Positions 1 through 10,800 of a DNA stretch of 64,000 nucleotides are shown here, piece after piece (positions within the stretch are counted from its first letter, which is position 1; every line of letters begins with the position of its first letter). A program made the translations under genes and the position numbers. The DNA lies in NCBI GenBank assembly GCA_951799405.1, contig OX637352.1, forward strand, positions 13,092,820 to 13,156,819, in the 5' to 3' direction. Origin of the DNA: Agapetus fuscipes (Eukaryota; Arthropoda; Insecta; Trichoptera; Glossosomatidae). The notes beneath the pieces were generated by a model. It was not told the DNA's origin, ran no database searches, and saw nothing but the letters and a program-made list of their open reading frames with translations.

Positions 1-191
1 CTGTATCTGGACCATTTAGTATTTATTAGAGCACCTAAATTTATCATTGTATATAAGTGTGTTTCAGAAATCGGTTTTTGATTTTAAATTCTACTCACAA
101 TGATCAAAAACAATTTCTACAGGTAAAGGAACCGTCCTCACAACAACCACTTCCGGTCCGTAGTCTAGTGGTCTTCTTCTTCGTGTCAGCT

Positions 192-521
192 TCACACCGT
201 ATTGGCCCAGTAACGAGCAATGTCTACAGCTCTTTGGTTTCCCGCAAAGAGATCATCCATGGAGCAGCTTGTTGGACAGGAGGGACAACACCGCAGGTGC
301 TCCATTGTTTGCTGAGCTCCACACTCACATAGTGTAGAGTCCTCCCGTCCCAGAAATCCCCAGGTCAGCATGTTGGCCAGGGCTCTTCCAACATTGGTCC
401 TCAATCTGTTCATGGCTCTCCATACGGGCCACTCGAGGTTCTTTCCTGGAGGTAGGCTCTCTGAAGGCTTCACAAAGCTCTCCGGGCATTCCTCCTTCCA
501 CATTTGTAATCTCTCCGCCAC
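192..521 (-). mobile_element. LINE ORF2 C-terminal fragment
   Basis: The 109-residue minus-strand ORF contains NRLRTNVGRALANML and CECGAQQTMEHLRCCP, a Cys/His segment typical of the C-terminus of some insect non-LTR retrotransposon ORF2 proteins. It is flanked by SINE A-like starts near 152 and 523. Confidence 0.6.
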
Positions 522-522
522 T

Positions 523-705
523 GGATCCTAGTCTAGTGGTTAACACTTCTGACTCGTAAATGAAATGTCGTAGGTTCAATGCCCGGCGGATCACATAAAA
601 TATACATCATTAAAGATTCAAATGTATTCTTTGCTGGGTTGAAAAAATTATATAGTAAACCAAAGACTGGTCACCAAAGGTACATCCAGCCTTCCGCGTC
701 GGCCA
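523..705 (+). mobile_element. SINE A, 3'-truncated
   Basis: Has CCTAGTCTAGTGG (A box) and GTTCAATGCCCGGCGG (B-box region), then the internal TTCTTTGCTGGGTTGAAAAA and ACTGGTCACCAAAGGT segments. It ends before the usual tail. Confidence 0.7.
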
Positions 706-707
706 CT

Positions 708-962
708 ACATTGTCTACCCATCAGTGGCGAAGCGTGCCATACAAGCCGGTTCCCATCGGCTTCCCTTTTATAATGATGTAACAAAGTAGTTAAAAAATA
801 TAGGCACAAAGTAAAAAAATACATTTAAAACCAAAGAAACAATACGTATTTTTCCCCCATTGAAACCATGCAGTCTATTTTATTATCATTTCTACCTCAT
901 TTTAAACGGGAAACCGATGGAAACCGGCTTGTGTGGCACCCTTCCCCACTGCTACCTATGGT
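708..962. repeat. Inverted repeat pair, possible foldback MITE
   Basis: The segment near 708-785 (with TACAAGCCGGTTCCCATCGG) is an imperfect reverse complement of 880-962 (with CCGATGGAAACCGGCTTGTG), separated by about 95 bases of AT-rich sequence. Confidence 0.55.
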
Positions 963-1026
963 ATTCTGGACGTTCAAATTATCTGACACCACGGACGGCA
1001 AACAAACTAGTCTAAATACTCCTTAC

Positions 1027-4000
1027 TTTTCATCCCATTTCAATAGAGTGATCAGCTCCTTGATGAGTTGTTCCTTAGACTGCTGCTTGCTGCTCCACTC
1101 CGACACTATTCTCTCAAACTGCTCTTTCCCATGGCAGACCTTCCTGAGGGGTGTGTCGGGACAGCTGTTGCCAAAACCAATAGCCTCAGGCTTATTATAC
1201 TCTATGGTCCTGTCATCAGCGTTGGAGTAGTGGTACACGAGGCTTGTCTGTTCTCTGAAAACAGAAAGACAAGTCCTTAAGTTTACAAAGCCCATTTTTA
1301 TTTAATAAATTTGTAAAGAGGAATGAAATGAGGTCTGGGTGTCTATTCACGATAGGGGATAGAGTAGATTCATTTCGATTTTACTAGAAAAAGCAATAAA
1401 TGGTATTGTGAGGCACAATACCTTTATTCCTTTTTCGGGGAAAATCGAGATGAGTCTTCTCTATCCCCTATCGTGAATAGACACCCTGCATGTGAATTGA
1501 CATAGACGACAATATTGTGACGTCACTCGGTGGGGTTGCTAGGGAAAACACAAACAAATATTTTGTTATTGGATGCTAAGAACGGAAGTCGCATACAATA
1601 CTGCCGAGAAAAAAGTTACAAATGAGGTAAACACACCTCTGCACACGTAATAAATCTTTTGAGTGGTAAATTTGAAAAATTTTAAACGTAAAAGGCATTA
1701 ATTGAAGACATTACAGCATGCGTACTTTTTGAGTGTCGAACCACAAAATGGAGTAAGCAAGAAAACATAGGATTTTACAGGTAAGAACATGTTTTGTATG
1801 ACTACTCTGCTGCTGTGTTGAACAGGACTGGGGACAACTATGTACAAAGATAATTTATTTGCAAAGTACACAAAATTAAAGAGCGCCATTTTTGTGTGTG
1901 TCACACCTTAACAGCCCTCTCAAATCACGGATAAGGTATTATGTAAAGATACGTCTTTAGTGCTCCTTTAAAGATAACAGTTTTTGTCTTCCTCACATTA
2001 GGTGGTAGTCTATTCCACTCCATTGAGCCCGCAAACCGGAAAGTACAGTCCCGGAAATTAGTGTCTATCTGACGGTACGGCTGCACTATGTAACCCCCCA
2101 TATCCTGCAGATCTGAGCGTCTGGCGCCTCAAATCTTTCTCAACTGTGCGACGGTCCGGTCCGTAGTCCAGGTGGTAGCACTTCGGACTCGTAACTGGAA
2201 GGTCGTGGGTTCGAATCCCGGCGGAGCACAAAAAATATACCATTTATATTTTCAAATTTGCTCTTCGCTAGGATGAAAAATTCATAAACCTTTACCAAAG
2301 ACCGGTTATCAAAAGGTCCATCCAGCCTTACAACAACTGGGTCTTGCTTGAGAATTGGCGCTTTCTATAGCGACGACCAAGCTTGCAGAGGGCTCTTGAG
2401 GTGTGATACACACAAAAACAGCGCTCACCAAATAAATCAGCCTAATTTAATTTTAATTAATAGTGTATGACTGCCGTAAGTTAGTTTCTGCTCCTTTATA
2501 TTATAACTCAATGATCTTCCTTGACTTATAATCTAAATCTAAATCTAAGCTGCAAAGATAAGTATCATTTGAGATTCATATTAAATGCATTCCCACAAGC
2601 AGACATGCATAATTTCGCGCTTACACATGCTGCATGTGGACCTACAATATAAAAACCCCAATCTCAAATGAACATAAGCCCTGCAACTCTTGCCGACCTT
2701 CCCTGAAGCAGGGGTGACATTGGCAAAGTGAACCATTTTTTACAGTATGGGTGGTCAGCCGCATACCAACCTATCAATCAAGGAGTACATGCAATTGATA
2801 CAATCAAATATATAAAACAAATAAATTCTAAGCAATTAAACAGTAAAAAATTAAAAAGCTACAACACATATTTTTTAAATTTAAAAGCCTTAGCTTTAAC
2901 CGCCAGCATTACAGATCAACCGCCATTTCTTTCGATCCTTGCATACTTCTTTCATTTCATCCAGAGCCATAACCTTTTTCATACAAGCTCTCCTTTTATT
3001 ATGACTCTGGATATCCCATTCATTCGCTATTTCGAAAATTTGGTCCATCCATACCTTTCTCGGTCTTCCTCTTCCACGACATCCATCAATTCTCGCAGCA
3101 TATACTTTCTTCGTCAGTCTTTCCTCATTCATTCTCTCCAAATGTCCAAACCATCTAAGTATACTTCTTTTAATCTTTACTTTCACACTTTCTCTTACAC
3201 CACATTCCTCTCTAACAAAATCATTCCTTACCCTATCACTCCGTCTTTTCCCAATCATACTTCTTAAGTAGTCCATTTCTACTGTATGGACTTTACTAAT
3301 CTCACTTTCACTCACCGTCCAGGCTTCACTTCCATATATCAGAGTGGGCACTAGTATACCACCGTGCACCGCCAGTCGAACATTTTTTGAAAGATTCTGG
3401 TTCTTGGCGATGCTAGCGGTAGCACCCAGTACGCACCTGCCTTTCATTATTCTTCTTTCAAATTCACCGATCATTCTTCCATCTTTTTCAAACTTACTTC
3501 CCAGGTATACAAACTCATTTAAGTACGACATCAACATTCATTCCATTAATTTTAAATTCATAATTCATATTTTCATCATCTCTTTCAAAAATCAATACTT
3601 TCGTCTTACTTGCATTCAACTTCAAATGGTTACCTAACAAAGCTTCATTCAATCTAGAGAGCATTGTTTGCAATTCTACTGCAGAATCAGATACAAGAAC
3701 TGCATCATCTGCATACAGTAGAACACTCACTTTGCTCTCTCCTATCATCAATCCACAATCATTAAGTCTAGCATCTCTGACACACTTGTCCATGACTATG
3801 TTAAATAGCCAAGGACTCATCACACATCCTTGCCTCACACCCTTATAAACTTCAAACCATTCACTATACTCACCATCAATACGAACACATGCCTTACTAT
3901 TTTCATAGTTTGCATGCACCGCACCTAGGAGAGCCCCATTCACTCCGTATGCTTTCAAAACATCCCATAACATACCTCTGTCCACTGAGTCAAAAGCCTT

Positions 4001-6490
4001 TTCCAGATCTACAAAGGCCGTAAACAGCTTCCGCCTCACCGACAATTGTTTTTCAACAAGTTGTCGTAGAGTAAAAATCTGATCAACACAGCCTCTACCG
4101 GCCATAAATCCGGACTGTACATCGGAAATCCTTTCACTAGTTGTCAGAATCACTTTTTTTATAATCACCTTACAGAAGACTTTTCCTGCTATACTGAGTA
4201 GACTGATTGGTCTGAAGTTCAAATAATAATATTAGGATGATTTATTTGGTGAGCGCTGTTTTTGTGTGTATCACACCTCAAAAGCCCTCTGCGAGCTTGG
4301 TCGTTGCTGTAGAAAGCACCAATTCTCAAGCAAAACCCAGTTGTTTTTTAAGGTTGGATGGACCTTTCAGTGACCGGACTTTGGTAAAGGCTTTTGAATT
4401 TTTCAACCCAGCGAAGAGCACATTTGGAAATATAAATGGTATATTTTTTGTGCTCCGCCGGCATTTGAATCCACAACCTTCCATTTACGAGTCCGAAGTG
4501 TTGCCACTGGACTACGGACTGGTCCAAGAATTTTACAGGTTCTAAGAACATGTTTATGGGTTGGTATGAGGCTGACCACCCATACTGTAAAAAAATGGTT
4601 CACTTTGCCAATGTCACCCCTGTTTCAGGGAAGGTTGGCAAGACTTGCAGGGCTTTTGTTCATTTGAGATTGGGTTTTTATATTGTAGGTTCACATGCGG
4701 CATGCGTGAGCGTGAAATTATGCGTGTCTGCTTGTGGGAATGCATTTAATATGATATTTTTTAGTGTTGATCTGTTAACACAGTGAAAGTCCATTTTTAT
4801 AAATATTTAAAAATATAAATGGTAAAACATTGTTTTAATTCAATTTATTATTTAATATGAATCTCAAATGATACATATCTTTGCAACTTAGATTAGATAC
4901 TGTCACTTACCCGATGTGTATGGTAACAAGATTGAAGGCACTGTATTGGGGTCCGTGAAGGTGGAACTCTTGCAAATACTCCTCAGTACTTTGTCTGCCC
5001 AGTACAAAGTCTTTTACTATTGACCCCCTTCCTGCAATATCAAAATTATATTAGAAAAGGCAAGTTCTTCAAGCTTCATAAACTCAGATTGTATTTCTGA
5101 GAACTGAAGTACGCGCCAAGGAAGGAATCGAGAGCTTCAAGAAAGGAATGAAGACCCATTTCTTCACCGCCGCGTCAAGCCTGAAAGCGCCCTTGCAGTG
5201 ACAGTACTCACGAAACGGCGCTATAAAACTCGTCATCATCATCTTCTCCTGGGTGGATAATCTTACCCTATGGATAAGAATCTTGCATCGCACTTTACCT
5301 GGCACACTAAGAAAGCTAATCGGTCTGAAGCTACGGCAGTCTTTTTTGTCGCCTTTAACTTTGTAAATTGGCACAACGACCGCCCCTCTCCAGTCTGATG
5401 GAACCTCCTTGTCACTAACACACAATCTGCAAAGCTCTTTCATTCATTCATTGTTTTATACTCAGACAGAGAGAAGAGAGAGCGGGTCCTACCTAAGAGA
5501 GGAGAAGCATCGGTGTGGATGGCTCTGGGAAAGGACTGATCACCTTTAGCGTTCTGCGGGGAAGTGTCTCCCGGCAGGTTGAGCAGGGCAGCCACCCTGC
5601 AGCCGGAGACAGAGGCTGCCAGCCAGGTGCCTCCCTCACGTCCTGGCTCCATGTCACGACCTGTAAATGATGACAACTCATAATAATAATATTAGGATGG
5701 TTTTATTTATTTTATTTTATATATATATATATGTATTTTTATTTTTTTATTATTTTAATATAAGACATTTTTAGTACTTTTTTTTTTTTTTTAAACTTAT
5801 TTCTACTACATAATAATTCAATTGTTTTATATGCTATACCTCACCAAAAAGAGTCAAAGCTCTTGTGTGTGGTGAGGGAGGGATATATAAGTATATTAGG
5901 ATGATTTATTTGGTGAGCGCTGTTTTTGTGTGTATCACACCTCAAGAGCCCTCTGCGAGCTTGGGCGTCGCTGTAGAAAGCACCAATTCTCAAGCAAGAC
6001 CTAGTTGCTGTAAGGCTGGATGAGCGGTCCTTGATACAGGTTTATGATTTTTTTAACCCAGCGAAGAGCAAATTTTAAAATATAAATGATATACTTTTTG
6101 AGCTCCGCCGGGATTCGAGCCCTCAACCTTCCATTCAGAGTCCAAAGTGCTACCACTGAACTTCGGACCGGTCAACAGACATTGGCAAAGTGGACCATTT
6201 TTCTTACAGTATGTGTGGTCAGCGTCATACCAACCTCTAAGTCAAGAAATCTAGTTAATTGAATAAGGCATTGTGTAACAGCAAACACTCTTTTTAACCT
6301 AGGACTAACTCTATGCCTAGGACCCAAAAAATCTTAAATATTATCTCTCACCTCCTATGACGTCACAGTCTTCCTCCCATGGAGCAGCTATGGCGGCAGG
6401 ACGATCAAAATACTCATCTCTGTTGCTGGCCAGTATGAGCCGGTAACCCCTCACAGAAGGCCCCCCGGTGTGGATAAACAAAATGCACAT
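1027..6490 (-). CDS. TANGO2: TANGO2 homologue (NRDE family), 5' four exons; 3' end off the window
   Basis: Coding exons on the minus strand are 6352-6490 (ATG at 6488-6490), 5493-5660, 4911-5031 and 1027-1254. All introns are GT-AG, and the phases (1, 1, 2) join with no stop, giving 218 residues. The product begins MCILFIHT and has the family-defining SNRDEYF motif at residues 22-28, then RDMEPGREGGTWL in exon 2 and DTPLRKVCHGKEQF in exon 4. TANGO2 proteins are cytoplasmic/mitochondrial and were named from a fly screen for secretion and Golgi organisation; human deficiency causes metabolic crises, and the biochemical role is still debated. The family is about 270-280 residues, so the last 50 or so should lie left of base 1. 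The 3.7-kb intron between exons 3 and 4 is packed with LINE and SINE debris. The start was chosen because the conserved N-terminal MCI follows directly; the longer in-frame upstream ORF lacks family similarity. Confidence 0.93.
1337..1486. mobile_element. 150-bp palindromic MITE
   Basis: Begins GGGTGTCTATTCACGATAGG and ends with its exact reverse complement. Nearly the whole element pairs with itself, with AGG at the centre (GGTATTGTG AGG CACAATACC). Confidence 0.85.
1670..1830 (+). repeat. Dispersed repeat F, copy 1
   Basis: Shares AAAGGCATTA, ACAAAATGGAGTAAGCAAGA and CATGTTTTGTATGACT with the segment at 17450-17600 and, inverted, 45435-45560. Class unknown. Confidence 0.55.
1890..2065 (-). 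mobile_element. CR1-like LINE 3' end
   Basis: On the minus strand it reads EWNRLPPNVRK then KGALKTYLY and a stop, followed by a TTGAGGTGTGAC-like tail. The same coding end and tail occur at 55780-56090. Confidence 0.6.
2153..2460 (+). mobile_element. SINE A, full length
   Basis: tRNA-like head with GTAGTCCAGGTGG (A box) and GGGTTCGAATCCCGG (B box) at 2206-2220. The tail has GAGGTGTGATACACACAAAA and ends CAGCCTAATTTAATT. Confidence 0.9.
2529..2783 (-). mobile_element. Family C element, full length
   Basis: The minus-strand copy starts at CAACCTATC.. on the right and ends in an ATCTAAATCTAA tail at the left. About 245 bp, with no obvious tRNA head. The simple-repeat tail suggests target-primed retrotransposition. 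Confidence 0.8.
2890..4222 (-). mobile_element. RTE-like LINE reverse transcriptase, 5'-truncated
   Basis: Two overlapping minus-strand ORFs (3515-4222 and 2896-3537) cover RT motifs NFRPISLLS, FVDLEKAFDSVDR, VRQGCVMSPWLFN and the YADDAVLVSDS catalytic box, then RWFGHLERMNEERLT and the C-terminal KEVCKDRKKWR. A frameshift near 3520 breaks the ORF. The 5' end abuts a SINE A at 4213. Clade assignment is tentative. Confidence 0.85.
4213..4533 (-). mobile_element. SINE A, full length, minus
   Basis: Reads tail first (AATAATAATATTAGGATGAT) to GACTACGGACTGGTCC at the right. The B box is degraded to GGCATTTGAATCC. Confidence 0.85.
4558..4897 (+). mobile_element. Family C, interrupted
   Basis: Body 4558-4756 and tail 4851-4897 are separated by about 95 AT-rich bases. 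ATTTAATATG is repeated on both sides, as if a small insertion had duplicated it. Confidence 0.7.
5105..5240 (+). mobile_element. CR1-like LINE 3' end, plus strand
   Basis: Reads GIESFKKGMKTHFFTAASS and a stop, then ACGAAACGGCGCTATAAA and CATCATCATC. The same ending follows the larger LINE at 34100-34200. Confidence 0.6.
5241..5443 (-). mobile_element. LINE RT N-terminal fragment
   Basis: Minus-strand reading includes VPSDWRGAVVVPIYKVKGD and FRPISFLSVPGKV, the start of an RT domain. It lies between TANGO2 exons 2 and 3. Confidence 0.65.
5680..5892. other. AT-rich simple-sequence stretch
   Basis: Contains an (AT)n run near 5720-5732 and poly-T near 5780-5795. No gene or element recognised. 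Confidence 0.6.
5893..6176 (-). mobile_element. SINE A, minus
   Basis: The tail TATTAGGATGATTTATTTGG at the left leads to GAACTTCGGACCGGTC at the right. The B box reads GGATTCGAGCC on the opposite strand. Confidence 0.85.
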
Positions 6491-7379
6491 TTCAACCTCA
6501 AACTCTAATGACAACCGCTGGCAAGGAGCGCCTTGTGTGGCTGAAAGATGAGTTGTTATCTTTTTCACTAAATTTATTGGAGAGATTACGGATAATTTAT
6601 GTATGAATAAAAAATGTCGACATGTCAACGAACCATAATATTATTATTATACCTACCTGTCAAAAAAATTATAATATTATTTTTCCCAGCTGATAAGCAC
6701 TGCTGCCAACTTCATCATTCAGAATACTTATGTAATAAGCTGGCGCTCCTAATTTTTCCGACGGAGCTCGCCACAAAAAATTAGAAAACCTTAAATACTT
6801 TTCTCTTCTTTTTCTCAAATCGACAGTCTATTTTTATAGTTTTTCCTTAAAAAAAAATCTCCTTTTACTTATGTTAGTTTATTTTTATTTAGGTAGTTTC
6901 TTCCACGTTTCTTCGAATTGATAAGAAGAAATTCTTCTTAACAATCAATCTTTTTTTTGTTCAAAATTTATTCAAAACTATTTATACTTTTCTTTTGTTG
7001 GTCAACTTGTCTGTCATGTGTTTTTTGACATTTCAGTATTTTTGTATGGATATTTTGTTGAATGTAAATTAAGTGATTTTAATTCTAAAAATGTGTTTTT
7101 TTTTATTATTTATACACTTATATTTTGATTGCGCTTTAAAAAGCGACCATGGTTAGTAAAACTTTTTACAATCCATTAATGTCTTCTTACAACCATCTGC
7201 CGAAGAACATTTCATTTTATGTTCCAATCAATGGTTCCAATAAATGAAGGATTTATTGTGGTCAAGATGGATTAAAATAATTATATAAGTATGGTTGATT
7301 GCCCGTCAGTTCTTTTTTCAAAAAGCCGCTAGTGTTGTCATTTGAGTCACTTATTGTCTGCCTTAAAATGCTGTGCACA
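6491..7379. promoter_or_regulatory. Divergent intergenic region between TANGO2 and the 11-finger gene
   Basis: This stretch separates the TANGO2 start (minus) from the first recognised coding exon of the zinc-finger gene (plus), so both promoters should be here. It is AT-rich and I see no clear TATA box. An ATG at 7149-7151 is followed directly by GTTAGT, a usable splice donor. If used, it would supply a one-codon start exon in phase 0, matching the phase-0 acceptor at 7807. That is inference only. Confidence 0.4.
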
Positions 7380-7664
7380 TATAGTGCAACTTCTTGCTGC
7401 ATTATCCTTGATGGGGTCGCATGTGGCTATTTATTTTTGCAGTTAAGGGGGCCAGCCTTATGCCAATCACTTTAGTTAAAGTGGGGGTTTCCCAGCTCCC
7501 GAGGGGACTGGTACTCTTTTTTGTGAAGGCTTAGTAAACCTTGCCGGTAATGGGGTTTGAAATAAACACCGAAACGGGAAATCATTTCTGACACCCTCGG
7601 TGGGATTCGAACCCGAGCTCACAGCATGGAATGCAAGCACTCTTCCAACTGAACTATCGACCGG
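7380..7664 (-). mobile_element. SINE B, nearly full length
   Basis: The tRNA-like head on the minus strand ends at CTATCGACCGG (7654-7664), with GGATTCGAACCCGAG at 7601-7615 as B box. The tail begins at GTGCAACTTCTTGC on the left. Confidence 0.85.
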
Positions 7665-7806
7665 AAAGTCATTCATCCAGTTTAAGATTCTTTTCCAGCT
7701 TACCTGCCTTCCAGACTTCATGTGATCACAAGCCTCAATATTGCGTCCAACTTCTTTATTTCCACGATTGAGGAGATAAGAATTGACGAGGCTTCAATGA
7801 TTTCAG

Positions 7807-10800
7807 ATTGACTGTGACTCGTCGAGCATAGACAAGATTGGCGATGAGTTTGACGACAACTTTGAGAGCTTGCTGTCCCTGGGTCGCGGGGGCTCCCCCA
7901 TGGGCTGCCTGCTGGCCTGCGAGGAGGGCGCAGCTCCTCCCAACGCCACCACAAACATCAACAAATTTGACATTTTCAAAATTGACAATAATGCCGAGAA
8001 AAAGGAAGATAAAACAGGTAATTAATATTTTTCTCGGGTTATACCATGTTCTACTTGCAGGAATTTTGTCTGCCGACATTTCATTTCCTCGAGCGGGGAA
8101 CATTTTTCAAGGCTTGAAGCTTGAAACTCAAGCTCGAAGCTCGAAGAATATGTTTTGTCTACTTTGCTTACTTATGACATATGACTCCTGGAGAACCCCT
8201 AAATAGACTTAGAACTGGGGTTACAAAATAAACCTTCAAAGGTGGCGCCTAGTGACTGTTTTCATAGGTATTTTTGTTTACTCAATGGTCAAGTATTCAT
8301 GCACTGTTGTCTACTCGCGGTACAGTATTTCGAATGTCAAGCAAGATGGACAGATTAAATGGGTTCTGCAAAATTTGACTTTAGAACTTTTTCTTTGCGG
8401 GGAAACGCCACACTTGCATAATATGAGACTACAGTCCTAACCAACCCAATAACAAAGTATATTTTTTCATTTCCCTAGCAACCTGACCATGTGACAACTT
8501 TGTCTATGCCAATTCCTGTGAGGAGAGTTCCTTGACTTATAAGTTGGTATGAGGCTGACCGTCCATGTACTGTTAAAAATGGTTCACTTTGACAATGTCA
8601 CTCCTGCTTCAGGGAAGGTCGGCGAGAGTTGCAGGGTGTATGTTCATTTGAGATTGGGTGTTTATATTGTAAGTTCACATGTGGCATGTGTAAACGTGAA
8701 CTTGTATGTGTCTGCTTGTGAGAATGCATGTAATATGAATCAGAAATGGAATGCATCTTTGCAACTTAGATTATAGATCTAAATCTAAATCTAAGCTGCA
8801 AGGATATGTATCATTTGAGATTCATATTAAATGCATTCCCACAAGCAGACACGCATAATTTCACGCTCACACATGCCGCATGTGGACCTACAATATAAAA
8901 ACCCAATTCTCAAATGGACATAAGCCCTGCAACTCTTGCCGACCTTCCCTGAAACAGGGGTGACATTGGCAAAGTGAACCATTTTTTACAGTATGGGTGG
9001 TCAGCCTCATACCAACCTATAGGTCAAGGAAGATGATCTATTTTATACTATTTTGAGGGTTGCAAAGGACCAAAAATAAAAACGGGGCTGTAGAAGAAAA
9101 ACCTTTGCAACTTAGATTATATAGATTAAAATCCATTGTGTTAAAAATATATGTGAATTCAAATAGCACGTTTTATTTTTATTTTTCAGTTCTCCAATGT
9201 GAATTCTGCCCCAAGACCTTTGTCCGTCCTGCGCAGTACCACGGACACATGAGAGTACACTACAAGAATAAAACCATCAAGTGTGGTAACTATTGCATTA
9301 ATTCTCAAAAAATAATCTGAGCTTTGCTGTTGAAAAATAAATTAGAAATTCATGTGAATGGGCTCTGGAAATGTAAACTTCACAGGACAGTCAGTGAAAA
9401 TTGTTAAGATTAAGTTGGAATTAGGGTCGTTTGACATATTTAAAATTATAATAACACTATACAGTTAAAAAATTGTTTTGGATATTAGACGAACCGTTAT
9501 AAGAGAAGTTACATTATTCTCTACATTTTATTAGTGACTTAGCTAACGTCTTCAGGAGACACGCTCTGCACAACGACTGGGCCTTAACCAAACTTAACTT
9601 TACCAGGCTAAACATTTGTTATTTTTGTTCTTGAATAACTAATACGTGTAACTGTTCACATAGTCAATTAAGGTAACGCAAAAAAACAAAAAAAAAAAAC
9701 GCAACTAAGCTACACACAGTGTAACTTATTGCCGCATTATCCCCGAAGGAGTCGCATGTGGCGAGTTGAACCTATTTATTTTTACAGGTAAGGGGGCCGG
9801 CCTTACGCCAACCACTTCAGTTGAAGTGGAGGTTTCCCAGCACCCGAGAGTACTGGTACTCATTTCTTGTGAAGGCTGAGTAAACCTTGCCGGTATTTTA
9901 TTTTGGGGTTTGAAATAAACACCGAAACGGGAAATCATTTCTGACACCCTCGGTGGGATTCGAACCCGAGCTTTCGGCATGGAATGCAAGCACTCTACCA
10001 CCTGAGCTATCGACCGGACTGGAAATCAATAAATGATTTCCTTGACTTATAGGTTGGTATGAGGCTGACCACTCATAATATTTGTTCACTTTGCCAATGT
10101 CACCCCTGTGTCAGGGACGGTCGGCAAAAGTTGTAGGGCTTATGTTCATTTAAGGTTAGGATTTTATTTGTAAGTACACTTTCAGCATTTGTAAGCGCGA
10201 ACTACACATGTTAGTTTGTGGGCATGCATTTAAGAGCTTTAAATGTTAATAAATCCTTGCAACTTAGATTATAGATTTAAAAAATGTGCTTGAAAAAGTA
10301 TTCCGCACTGGGGGTATTTATAGCCAGAATATTCAGAAGCAAAAAGGTTCAAAAATTTTGCTGCTCTTGAGCACATGGGCAAAAGTCCTGGAAGCATCAA
10401 CTCCGACAGACCACAACAGCAGATCCTGGAAAGAAACTCTACAGTGTTATCTGTTATTTGTGCAGATAAGTGTGAAGACGCATCATTCAGCAGCAAGCAA
10501 GACCTGCTAGAGCACCAGGCAGCCGCGCACAACCTTCCTCTGAAGAGGTTCTCCTGTCCTGTGCCACAGTGTCAACAGTCCTTTCTCATCGCCTCCCATC
10601 TAGACTACCATCAGAGGAGTGTGCATGCCAAAGAAAGGTAACCACTCCTTTCCTGGTGATGATGATTCAGTTGACTTCTTCTCCAAGGGCACCCCAAAGG
10701 ATTCAGTGAACAGATTGGTCTTGAGACGTCTACAGAAGTGACTGATGTGTGTAAAATCTCTAATATATTATGAATTTAGAATGTTAATATATCTTTGCAA

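Noticed and set aside
1..1000. Missing last TANGO2 exon(s)
   Set aside because: I read the minus strand for the expected C-terminal region and found only SINE, LINE and inverted-repeat sequence, so the end should lie outside the window.
7476..8103. Minus-strand ORFs opposite the first zinc-finger exon
   Set aside because: They overlap a SINE B copy and a well-spliced plus-strand exon, with no recognisable domain.
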